Assembly (NCBI GenBank): GCA_009193035.1
Contig: SWDT01000142.1
Coordinates: 19,428 to 83,427, forward strand
DNA length: 64,000 bases
DNA from: Halicephalobus mephisto
Taxonomy: Eukaryota > Nematoda > Chromadorea > Rhabditida > Panagrolaimidae
Direction of reading: 5' to 3'
Of the stretch, positions 34,628-44,800 are shown in pieces; position 1 is the first letter of the stretch; every line of letters begins with the position of its first letter. The notes beneath the pieces are model-generated. The model saw nothing but the letters and a program-made list of their open reading frames with translations, ran no database searches and was not told the DNA's origin. Position numbers and translations under genes: made by a program.

Positions 34628-37600
34628 CTAAATTTCTTTTTTTCCACGACATCGTCGACAAAGTGGCTTGACGGTCACGTAGCACCATATCCCGAATAGA
34701 GCACTTAAGGAAATAGGGATAGCCACTATGCCGGCACTGACGATACCGAGTTGGAGAGTCACGACGGATGCTGCGACTGCCCCTGAGGCTGCTCCGCCGA
34801 GTCCTAAACCGAAAAGTACAGAATCCCCGCAGGCTAATAAAGCTGAAGCACAACCGGTGACTCTTTTGTCTTCGTTGAGTCTTTTGTATCGATCTAATTC
34901 TGCCTGAAAATAGTAGGAAATTAAAAATTAATTTTTTACAAAGTAGTTTCAAGGTGAATTTTGAAATTTTCCAATTAAAACAAAATGTGAAATTTGGGAT
35001 TTATGTGATTTTGAAAAAATCAATTATAATCACACGATTAAAAAACATTTTGAAATAAATTTCGCCACGAAATGGTCTCGAGAGGAATTTTTAGGAATTG
35101 TAGCAGCTTAGTGTTTCGGTTTCATGATCTTACATGAGTTCGTAACCAACTTTTTGGAACTACACCTTCTTGGATGCGATTTAGAACTCGTTAAATTCAG
35201 GACATACAGTACACCTAACCATTTACCTAAATTCTAGAATTAGTTTCGATATATAAACCGCTTAAAAAACGTCTTAAAAATCACGACTAATTCTACAGTA
35301 CCCTATTGTAAACGTGTTTCCTGTACGGATATGTACGTTTCGTACTATTATATAAAAATTAGAAATAAGTTTTTTACGAAATGGTCTCAAAAGGAATTTT
35401 AAAATAAAAAAAAAACAATATTTTGCGACTGTGATTTCGTAACCATTATTTTTGAATTATATTTTTAAAATATCTAGAAACTTTTGAATTCAGGATATAC
35501 AGTATACTTAATCCTTTATCTATCTTCTAGGATTAGTTTCGATATATGAAACTGTTGGTACTTGAGATGCCGTGCAAGTGGCGCTCCCTGATTAGGTGGT
35601 TTCAGCACGACTACCGTAATCCCGCGAAGTTTATATTCTTGCGTTGTTGTTTAATAATATATTTCTATGAAAGATTGTGACTTGTTGTTCTATAAAGACT
35701 CAAATATATCTCTCCCTATTCCTCGCATCACAAGTCACGACAGAAATTATCCATAAATATCCTAAAAATCACAATTATCCCCACAGTATCTTTTTGAAAA
35801 GAAGCTTTTTATATGACTGGATATAGTTAGAATTTTCTAAAAAAACTTACGTTAATGTCCTCCTGAAGTCGGGCCAGATTTGTCGACCGGACTTCGCCGT
35901 CGCCGATCTTGGGACATTTGTCGTAGATATTCAGAGCAGTAATTCCGTGTTTTATATGAGCTTCCAGAAGTTTTTTCTCGGACATCATTCGAGGTCCAGA
36001 AGTCACTCTATCCATGCCTCTACAGTAAGCCGTCTTCGCTTCAACAGCGGATTCCACGCAAAGAATCTGAGCATTCGCGTTTAAGATGCCTCGGGGGCTG
36101 GGACATTCATGAGTGCTGTCAAAAACACGAGCAAATTCCTAAATTCAATCATATCCAACAACATATTAAATTTCAAGTATTACTCGAATATATTCCATCA
36201 TTTTTTTGCAAGTGACGTCCTTCCCGTTTATCTGCTTTGGCTGGATTACGTGCGGATTCAGAATTCCGTGAGTCATCCTTTTCACTTCTTCTCTGAAGAC
36301 AGGTCTGATATCTGTAACGATGTAAATAATATTAAAAACGTAAAAATGCAAAAAATAAAGCTAAAAATTAAAAAACATCTTCAACGGGATATTTTAGGAC
36401 AGTTGATTTTTAGGATTTTTATGAATAGTTTCATATATCGAAATTAATCCTAGAAGGTAGATAGAGGGTTAAGTATACTGTATATCCTGAATTCAAAAGT
36501 TTCTAGATATTTTAAAAAATATAATTCAGAAGTAATGGTTACGAAATCACAGTCGCAAAAGATTGTTTTTTTTTTATTTTAAAATTCCTTTCGAGACCAT
36601 TTTGTAAAAAAACTTAATTTTTGAAGGAATTTGATTAAAATAATTGTAGTTACCTTTGACATATCCCTTGAAAGAGTTCCTCTCGGCCACCTTGTGTCCC
36701 GGATGAGGTAGCAGGACACAGTTAACTTGATCGAAGACTTCCTTGAGATCCTTCTTGACCGTTCTCATGACTTCTGTTTCTCCAGCGTTTATCTCGAGGA
36801 CTTGTTCGAGCAGCTTTATTCCTCCTTCAGTCCCGTAGGCAAAGTCGTCTGGAGATTTAAAATCCCTCACTACAAATGATAGTGACTGAAAAAATATTTT
36901 AAAATTTCTCCAATTTTATTTTTTAACATTCTTTTCAATTTTAAAAATTTCACTTTTTTAAATAAAAAAACGTTTTTAATTTTAATTTGGATTTTTAAAT
37001 ATCAATTTTTTAATTTTTAAAATTTGAAATTCTTTAAATTTAAAAAACTTTAAAATTTAAAGAATTTTTTAAAATTTAAAAAACTTTTTAAATTTTTTTT
37101 AGATCTATATCTCCACCTGAAATGGCTTCCCGAAGTCCTGGGCTTCTGTTAGGACAAGTCTACCGTATTCCACAAATAAGCTTAAATATTGAAGGGCTTC
37201 ATCTGGAATGGATTCCCCTACGTTGTAGCATTGGTGGCTGCTGAGGAGTGTTGAAAGTCCAAAAATATTCGAACACTGTCTCAACGCGAGGTTTCCGTCG
37301 AAGGTTCCTTGAGTGTCCATCTGAAAAAATTGATTAAAATACAATATTTCAAAATTTTAAAATTATTGACTGCAATTTGTTCTAGATACCGTAATTTCTG
37401 AATTAGAAGCTCCAGAGACATCATGGATATATCAATTGTAGAGTGTTCTGTAGAGACATTAATGATGCACAATACTCTTCTATTAATCTACAGTGAAAGA
37501 AGTTACAGTTAATAAATCCAAGTTCATGGACTACACTGTGATTTGTTCCGTAACTTCGGACTCAGAAGCTACGGATACATCTTTGAAAATTCATCTTGTA

Positions 37601-38451
37601 AAAAGTGCAGTAGTGATTTTAACAATGTACAGTGCTGTTCTATTACTGTATAGGAAAGAAAACCAGAACCAGTAGTTCCGAAATTACGAAATACCGTAGT
37701 TAGGGATAACTCACAAGAACAACGGCGTACTTTTCTCCATTGGCCGCTTCGATCATAATGGGTTCTCCCCACAGCCAGATTCCTACTGTATCCCTCTTGG
37801 CCCCGGACCTCCAGTGGAATCCTTGAAGCTGTACATCGTCCCCAAGCCAGTCAAGCTGAATGTCATTCTGAAAGTGCTTTAGTTAATTGCAAGATTAAAA
37901 ATAAAATCCGCTTTACCTGTTGGGAATTTTGCAAAGCATAAAGATATTCGAGAAAGAAATTGAGAAGGAAACTTTTCCCTTTTCTAGAAGCACCCGTAAC
38001 TGAAACTATCACAACCTGGAAAATTTAATTATTAAAAAACAAAATTCATATCTAGAAGATTAATTCCAAAAAATGCATTTTATACATAAAAACATTGATT
38101 TTTATACGAAAACATTTTTTACATGGAAAATGTTATTTTTTACACAAAAAGTAATATTTTTAAACAGAAACATTCTTTTACATAAAAACCCACAATTTTT
38201 ACGTAAAAGATATCGAGTTTTGCATAGTGAAGTTAATTATTTAAAAATTAGTTTAAATTTACTTTTTTGTTGGCGATTTCTCGATGACCGAAAACAGCGT
38301 TTAAGGCACTTTCATTGAGTCGAAATGAATTCGGATTACTTGAGTGGATAGCTATCAGCTGGATTGGAAATACTTTGTGCCTGTGCTCCATTTGCCCGTT
38401 TGTCGTAAATTCTGGTACAAATGGCGCAGTTAAGTCAAAGTCGAAAGACAT
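34628..38451 (-). CDS. atln-1: Atlastin, ER membrane-fusion GTPase
   Basis: Dynamin-superfamily GTPase driving homotypic fusion of ER tubules. Exons (-): 38451-38263, 38015-37917, 37867-37715, 37320-37117, 36885-36654, 36311-36184, 36138-35851, 34903-34628; 522 aa. Seen: P-loop GASRKGKS (residues 71-78; the family usually has GAFRKGKS), G3 motif DTQG (149-152), G4 RD in FVVRDF (222-223), a three-helix middle region with MTHGILNPHVI, and near the C-terminus a hydrophobic hairpin (LLACGDSVLFGLGLGGAA to ISLSALFGIWCYV), followed by a short basic tail RRCRGKKEI. Somewhat shorter than C. elegans ATLN-1. Introns 3, 5 and 7 carry repeats, including an inverted pair bracketing exons 6 and 7 and a probable solo LTR. 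The Ala-Ser change in the P-loop is conservative. Confidence 0.95.
35340..35552 (+). repeat. dispersed repeat, left arm of inverted pair (atlastin intron 7)
   Basis: Contains ACGAAATGGTCTCAAAAGGA, TTTGCGACTGTGATTTCGTA, TATCTAGAAACTTTTGAATT and GATTAGTTTCGATATATGAA. It is over 90 percent identical by eye to the reverse complement of 36405-36622. It is interrupted at its right end by the LTR-like insertion. Confidence 0.9.
35553..35742. mobile_element. probable solo LTR (190 bp) with 5-bp target-site duplication
   Basis: Begins TGTTGGTACTTGAGATGCCG and ends CACAAGTCACGACA: TG...CA ends with short imperfect inverted terminals (TGTTG/CGACA). Flanked by GAAAC and GAAAT. The uninterrupted repeat elsewhere reads GAAACTATTCATAAACATCC, so removing the insert rejoins the repeat. 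The insert contains TATAAAGACTC and is less AT-rich than its surroundings. Consistent with a recombined Gypsy or BEL/Pao retrotransposon; no internal region is present. Confidence 0.65.
36405..36622 (-). repeat. dispersed repeat, right arm of inverted pair (atlastin intron 5)
   Basis: Reverse-complement copy of 35340-35552. Includes CGAAATTAATCCTAGAAGGT, TAAGTATACTGTATATCCTG, GTTACGAAATCACAGTCGCA and TTTCGAGACCATTTTGTAAA. The two copies are separated by about 850 bp that contain atlastin exons 6 and 7. Confidence 0.9.
37340..37715. repeat. dispersed CTACAGT/TACCGTAAT repeat, atlastin intron 3
   Basis: Three diverged units of about 125 bp sharing TTTGTTCTAGATACCGTAAT, TCAGAAGCTACGGATACATC and CTGTTCTATTACTGTA. 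Related units fill pgp intron 8 at 44540-44900. Confidence 0.7.
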
Positions 38452-38539
38452 CTTTAGCTTCTTCTGCGGGGCCGCCTCTCGAATAGTCCTTTACTTCACT
38501 AAAGAAGGAAATAAAATAAAGCAAGTTAAATTGTTTCTT

Positions 38540-38610
38540 TTCTCGTTAGTATAGTGGTCAGTACGCGTGACTGTCATTCGCAAACCCCAAGTTCGATCCC
38601 CGGTCGGAGG
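38540..38610 (+). pseudogene. tRNA-Asp(GTC)-like element
   Basis: TCTCGTTAGTATAGTGGTCA (A box), anticodon loop ACTGTCA with GTC, and B box AAGTTCGATCCCC strongly recall nematode tRNA-Asp. Acceptor-stem and T-stem pairing contain mismatches (for example CCAAG against CCCGG), so I call it a pseudogene or tRNA-derived repeat. T-rich sequence follows, which could terminate Pol III. Confidence 0.6.
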
Positions 38611-38671
38611 TTTGTTTTCTTTTATTTGGAGAAATCAAAATTGAATTTAAAAAATTGATTACAAAGGGTGG

Positions 38672-38738
38672 TCTTTTAGTACCGTAATAGTTAGTACGCG
38701 TGACTGTTGCTCATAAAACCCGAATTCGATTTAACGAA
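38672..38738 (+). pseudogene. degenerate tRNA-like element
   Basis: Second unit of a roughly 135-bp spaced series. Retains TTAGTACGCGTGACTG identical to its neighbour, a loop GTTGC in place of the anticodon, and a weak B box GAATTCGATTTAA. Confidence 0.45.
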
Positions 38739-38809
38739 AAACTCCTATTATTTTGATTTAAAAAAACAAAATTATTATTGAATAAGAAAATTAATTTCAA
38801 AGATTATCG

Positions 38810-38880
38810 TTTTTTTTGTAGTTTAGTGGTCAGTACGTGTGGCCGTCATTCACGGGACCCAGGTTCGATTCCCCCCGGTT
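38810..38880 (+). pseudogene. tRNA-Asp(GTC)-like element
   Basis: TTGTAGTTTAGTGGTCAGTA (A box), loop CCGTCAT with a five-pair anticodon stem (TGTGG/TCACG, two wobbles), and an intact B box AGGTTCGATTCC followed by CCCC and TTTTT. The T stem does not pair properly. Third unit of the series. Confidence 0.55.
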
Positions 38881-39419
38881 TTTAGTTCTAACAAACCTAC
38901 GAAAAACGACATCGATATAACGATCCTTCATTGAATCTTGTCTCAAATGGAATAAACACAGAATTTTATTGTTTCAATAATCGAGTTATGTTTGAGTTCT
39001 TAACTTTTTTTAAATCTTGCGCAAAAACACCGGAAATTAGAAAGCACAAAGTAGGAAACAGAGCAACAGGGAGTGAAGAAGCAGTTAAAGAAGCCAAATG
39101 GTGCTCTTAATCAAACGAGAACATCAAGTTGACTTTTTGGGTACAAAGACAGTTAAGACACGATTAGCAAATTTGTACGCTTTCGCTGAAGATGTAACAT
39201 AATTCAACTCCAAGATTTGAGCTATCCATCGATTGTCCCGGGAACGAGAGACAGTCCTTCAGGTTGAAATCCAAACAAACAACGTTCATCTTCTAAGCTC
39301 GCGTAAATGCTTGTTCTTTTCCGACTCCATAGTCTTTGCAAACTATCCGGATGCGAGGCTTTTATCCACTTCTCAAATCCAGGATGGCCTTTCGGTTTTA
39401 TTTCATATACAAAATATGT

Positions 39420-39705
39420 CACTTAATATATGATAAATCACGTATTATATACGAAACCAAAATCCAGTATATGAAATACCACATGTTATATATGAAATTT
39501 TAATTTTTATATATGAAGTTTTAATTTTTATATATGAAATGCTCCATATTATATATGAAACTCGATTTTCGATATATGAAATTTGATTTTTTATATATGA
39601 AATACAGTTTTTGATATATGAAATACCTCATATTATATAAGAAATCCGATTTTTGATATATGGGATATGAAATATTGTATATGAAATCTATGAAATTCTT
39701 CAAAG
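39420..39705. repeat. ATATATGAAAT short tandem array
   Basis: About ten copies of TATATATGAAATTTTAATTT or GATATATGAAATACC spaced 25-35 bp, ending near 39700. Confidence 0.85.
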
Positions 39706-40131
39706 TTGTGAACCTGAAACTCCCAATGGAACAAATTAATGCTTTGACTTGAATCATTTGCGGCAAACAAGCCTCGAGGCCATTTCCGGGGAACAGAAAT
39801 GTTATCTTTTTTGAGTATGTAGATGTACACAGATGATGTCTATCTTTAATTGCTTCATCGGGGACTCCCACGAGTTTCGTTCAAAAGGCCATAGTCTTTT
39901 GGTCGAAGAGATAACTCTATCAGTCTGCTTTAGACTATGAACAATTCACGGACAACGAAAAAAGCAGTAAAAATCCGGAAAACAAAGCAGAAAATACATG
40001 TAGGTCGTTTTTTGGAATGAATTCGAGTTAAAAACCGAAGTGGCGTGTTATGGGTAGCAATCAGAAATCTCAATCACTGCACTAATGAAAGAAACTCGGG
40101 ATTTCTTTAAAAATTACAAAGATGTACTTTC

Positions 40132-40206
40132 CTGAAAAGAGTGGGAATCGAACTTGGAATTCACAAATGACGGTCAGGAATTCAAACCACTGCACTATCG
40201 AGAGAA
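40132..40206 (-). pseudogene. tRNA-Asp(GTC)-like element, inverted
   Basis: On the minus strand TCTCGATAGTGCAGTGGTTT (A box), loop GACCGTCAT with GTC, and B box AAGTTCGATTCCCAC followed by TCTTTT. Weaker relatives flank it at about 40041-40098 and 40240-40320, also on the minus strand, so this cluster mirrors the plus-strand cluster at 38.5-38.9 kb. Confidence 0.5.
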
Positions 40207-40829
40207 ATTACGGGATCTTTTTAAAGAACTTTTAATTTATGTTTTTTCCACGAACCCATGAATTGAATCTGAATTTTACGGATAATAATCAGGAACTCTA
40301 GCCATTGTATTCCTAAAAATCACTCCATATTGTATAATAAGAAGTAGAATAGAGTTCGGTAGGGTTGTGAAGATTAGTAAAATTCGAAAAGCTGTTGCGA
40401 AACTTTCCAGCAAAAAATTCGTTACTTGTTTTGATTGAACATTTTAATTTTTTTTGAAAGAATTATTATTTGAAAAAATTAACATCAAAAGTTTTAAAAA
40501 TTTCTAGAAAAACAATTTTTATTTTTAAAATTTAGAATGTAATCCTTTTTATAGAAGTTATTCATAAAAAAAATAATTTTGACTAAATTTTTAAGATTTC
40601 TTATTTTAGTTTTTTCTGTAAAAATTTTCGATCTAAGAAATTTAGTGTTATCTAAGATTTAAAAATTTTAAATTTTTCAAAAATCTTATTTTTCAATTTC
40701 GAACCCGCCCATCTGAATTATTTTCGATATAGTCATAATTTCTTCATTTAATTGCTTTTTGTCTCATTAAAACTAATCTTTGATTGTTTAAGTGAGATTT
40801 CATAATGAAAAATAAATAAAATTCAGTGC

Positions 40830-41400
40830 CGAAGTCTACAAAGCGGTCCACATTAAAGTTAAAATCAAAATTAAATTTGCAGTTTGCTTGTAATATTCCG
40901 GCAAGTCGGTAGAGAACAAAACCAAACCTGCAGGTTGCGTGCAACATGCTGATAGATAAGTCAAGATTAAAATCAAATCTGCAGGTTGTGCGCAACATAC
41001 TAGTAAGTCAAAATTAAATCTGCAGGTTGCTCGCAACATTGGGGCAGTTATGTCAAGATCAAAGTCAAAATCAAATCTGCAGGTTGCGTGCAACATACTG
41101 AGAACCAAGTCGACATTGAAATTGAAGTTTGTAGTGTACTTGCAACATTGTTAAATTTGCATTTATGAAGATTTCGAAACCAGAATTGCAGTTTGCATGC
41201 AGCATGTTTGCAGATAGGTCAACATCAAGCTAAAAATTGCAGTTTGCACACAACGTTTGGGCGGATAAGTGGAGGTTAAAATTAAAAGTGTAGTCTACTC
41301 TCAGTATTTAAGTAGTTTAGTCAGGATCAAAATTAAATTTTCAAGTTACTTTCAATGTTTACACAGATCAACGAACACTTTTATATTTACTTTTATAAAA
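40830..41400. repeat. palindromic minisatellite, core GCAGGTTGCGTGCAACAT
   Basis: About eight units of 50-57 bp, each with a small palindrome (GTTGC-GT-GCAAC or variants GTTGTGCGCAAC, GTTGCTCGCAAC) joined by AAGTCAAAATCAAATCT spacers. Intact cores begin near 40930, 40981, 41022 and 41079. A second array of the same family is at 54690-54880. Confidence 0.85.
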
Positions 41401-41655
41401 ATTCCGAAATAAATTTAAAATTTGCAGCTTACTTGCAGTTTTTAGAAAAATTTAATTATGTAATTTTTTAATTAAATTTTTATTTTTATTTTTGTTCTTT
41501 GGTGTTTTATGAACTTCAACAGAAACAGCAAAATACTCAGTAAATTTCGTTCAATTTCTTAGTTGCGGAAAGCCCGAGTTGCGTAATATTAGCTAAACTT
41601 CAACGGTAACACAAAGGGCCTAAAATTTTGCGTTTATTTTGTGACGGGGACGTAG

Positions 41656-41663
41656 CTTATCAG
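41656..41663 (-). promoter_or_regulatory. GATA-factor site upstream of pgp exon 1a
   Basis: CTTATCAG (CTGATAAG on the minus strand) lies 80 bp upstream of the exon 1a ATG and 70 bp upstream of its TTTTCAG acceptor. This is the extended intestinal GATA (ELT-2) consensus of nematodes; worm P-glycoproteins are often intestinal. Function is inferred. Confidence 0.45.
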
Positions 41664-41742
41664 AAAGCTCCGGCCAAAATAAAAGCAGTAACTTTATTCC
41701 AAGTATTTTTTTGTCTTCAAACGTTTCTTTTCAGAAAGAACA

Positions 41743-41807
41743 ATGGGTATACTCAGTAAATTTCGGAAAAATAAAATAAATGCAGAAAATGATTCAAATT
41801 CATTAAG
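41743..41807 (+). other. pgp alternative first exon 1a
   Basis: 65 nt, encoding [20 protein letters not shown] and two more residues, ending AG before GTAAGT (phase 2). Preceded by TTCTTTTCAG, so probably a trans-spliced start. A decayed copy lacking the ATG (ATACTCAGTAAATTTCG shared) lies at about 41518-41555. Confidence 0.75.
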
Positions 41808-44800
41808 GTAAGTAATTTTAAACTTTTTTTTCGCGCGCTTTTGACTTTTTGTCCTTGAGGCCATTCCAAAAGGGACTTATTTGAGGCCGACTCGCTCTCT
41901 TACGAAATCGCGCCTTAGCCGGATTTCGAAATTTAGTAATTTTATTTAATTTCTGTTTTTTTTTAATTTTAAATTTATTTTTTTTTGCGTTTTGTGAACT
42001 TCGGAAAATGGAGAATAAGGACGGAGTGAAGACTCCATTGCTCAAGCAAATTTTCAAAGGGTATTGATGTTTTTTAAATTTTAAAATTTTTTAAATATTT
42101 TTAATTTTAGTGCGATTAAAAAAGAAGAAAAAGAACCGGTGAAGAAGGTTTCAATGCGTGAGCTGGTAAGTTATTTTAAGAAATTTAAATTGTAAAGTTA
42201 CTTTAAAAAAAACAAAATTTTGTAAAATTACTTTTTAAAAATATAATTCTTTGCAAAATTATCTTCAAAAATATAAAATTTTGCAAAATTTGTTTAAATT
42301 TAATAAAATTCTAAATTTAAATAATTTCTATAATTTCTCTTTTTTTTGAATTTTGTGAAAATTTTTAAATGTTTTTGGAATTTTACAATAATTACACTTT
42401 TTCAGTGGCGGTATGCTTCGTCCTTTGATCTCCTGCTTATCCTCATTGGATCCCTGGTTGCCATCTTCACTGGAATGGGAATGCCGTTGTTGAGTATTAT
42501 CATGGGTGATATGGGACAAGCATTCGTCGATGCCACAACATTGAAAGACAATCCAAATTTTTTGGGTTTGTTTTTTTATTTTTTTCAGATTTGTATAATT
42601 CATTTTTGAAGTTAATCTTTCGGATGGACGTCAAGTGCCGTTTAGTCAAACCTACAGTTGGGATAAATTTTCTGATGACATGCAAAAACAGATTCTGTTC
42701 TCTGTCTATCTCGGTGCAGGTGAGTTTTGTTTTAAAATTATATATGAACTTTTCCACAAAGCAGTCCTAACACGAAATTTCCGAACTTCTTAGGAAATAA
42801 AGTAGGCTAAAATTTTGCTTTTACGTAGTAATTATTTTGTAACTTTGTGAAGTTTCGAAACTACTCACACTTTAAAAATCATAAATGAATTTTTTTACGA
42901 AGTGGTTCCGAAATGAAATTCTAGAAGTTTTTAGGAATTAAAGTGGTTTAAAGTTTCACTTTTGTGCAATTATTTCGTAACCTCACGAAATTTCGAAATC
43001 ATTTGTACAATATAAAAATCATAAATGGACTTTTCTACTAAATAGTCTCAACGCAAGTTTCCGAAAGTTTCTGGAATTTAAAAAAGCCTAAAATTTGGAT
43101 TTCGCATGATTATTTCATAACCAATGTTTTTGGAGATATATTTTCAAATAAATCTAGAAACTATAAATTTAGAATATATAAAGTTTCTTACCTTTTGTCT
43201 AGTATCTAAAGGGAATTTTCATATATGAAATTATTAATGAACAGCTTAAAAAATCACCATCAACCCCAAAGTACTCAATTGAAAAATATTTTTCATAAAT
43301 TTCCCAACTTTTCAGGTTTGTTCGTGTCTGCTTTGATCCAAGTTACGTGTTTTTTGGTTGCTTCTGAAAATCTTATGCATCGTATGAGAAAAGAATTTTT
43401 CAAAGCTATTTTGAGACAGGATATAACTTGGTACGACACAAATCACAGTGGAACGTTGTCTTCGAAGCTTTTTGACAATCTTGAAAGGGTCAAAGAAGGT
43501 ACAGGTGATAAAGTAGCTTTGGCCGTTCAATTTCTCGCCCAATTTTTTGGAGGCTTCGTTATTGGTAAGTCAATTATCACATCACGCCATTTTTGTGATG
43601 TATGATGAAATAGCTGTACGACATTTGGTTACTCTTTGATTTGTGTTAGTTTCGAAATTTCCTTTAAATTGCTTTTTTTATACTTGACTGAAATGTTAAG
43701 TTAATCCAATTGACAGAAAAAGTATAATCTTACGAAATAGGGAGAGCAAATGTCGTAAAGTGAACGAAATAGTTGTACGACATTTGCTCTTCTTTTATTT
43801 CGCAAGATTTATCTCATTTATTTAATTTTTACATTAATTTTCTCATAATTAGTATCTCTGTTAAGTAAGAAAGAATTAATTTAAAAAGGAAGGATTTTGA
43901 AATCAATGCAAATTAAAAAAGAAAAACAGTAAATGTCGTTGGGGAGCAATTATTGTAGAGTTGACGAAATAACATTATTTTTAGCATTCATATATGATTG
44001 GAAATTGACATTAATTATGCTCAGTTTGTCGCCCTTCATGGTTATTTGCGGCGTTTTCATTGCAAAAGTGAGTACATCAAAGAACAAGAAAAAGTGATGA
44101 TTAATTTTTGTAGCTTATGGCGAGTTCGACAGAAAAGGAAGCGGCGCAGTATGCGGAAGCAGGACAATGTGCAGAAGAAGCCCTAACGTCAATCAGAACG
44201 GTGTATGCATTTAATGGACAAGAAATAGAATGTAAAAGATACAATGCAGCACTTGAAAAAGGAAGGATCAACGGAATAATCAAGTCTGTGTATGTTGGCC
44301 TGGGATTAGCAATGACTTTTATTGTCATGTTTGGATCTTATTGTTTGGCATTTTGGGTTGGAACTAATTTTGTGGTTGATGGAAGTATGGATCCGAAAAC
44401 TTTGCTTACGGTATTTTTCGGGATTATGATGGGATCAATGGCCCTAGGACAAGCAGGCCCTCAGTTTGCCGTGGTTGGAACTGCTCAAGGTGCAGCCAGT
44501 GCTATTTATGAAATAATCGACCGGGTGAGTTTACGGTAGATATACTGTATAGTGGATAACTTTGAAACTATCTGATGTAACTTGCTCTAGATACTGATTT
44601 CTGAGATAGAAGTTTCAAAGATATCATAAATGATTTACAGAGAGTATTGTAGGAGTTCTAAGAAGCTACAGTACTTTTCTATTGCTTTATACTAGAGAGA
44701 ATCAAAATCGATAGTTCTAAAATCAAATTACACTGAAATTTGCTCTAGATACCGTAATTCCTGAGTTAGGGAATTTAGAAATATTATTGATAGTTCAAAT

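Larger units (their letters stand above)
38452..41742. other. atlastin / pgp divergent intergenic region
   Basis: 3.3 kb. Contains tRNA-derived repeats in opposite orientations (38.5-38.9 and 40.0-40.3 kb), an ATATATGAAAT array (39420-39700), a palindromic minisatellite (40830-41400), and the pgp promoter. Around 39220-39430 and 39720-39850 the minus strand is open with protein-like composition, but I could not join these pieces with consistent splice phases. Confidence 0.6.

Noticed and set aside
38540..38880. Functional tRNA-Asp genes
   Set aside because: A and B boxes and GTC anticodon are present, but T stems and acceptor stems contain mismatches in every unit, and the units form a diverging tandem series.
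40744..41108. Minus-strand frames with repeated MLHATCRFDFD-like peptides
   Set aside because: Translation of the palindromic minisatellite; frames shift between units and no start or splice context.
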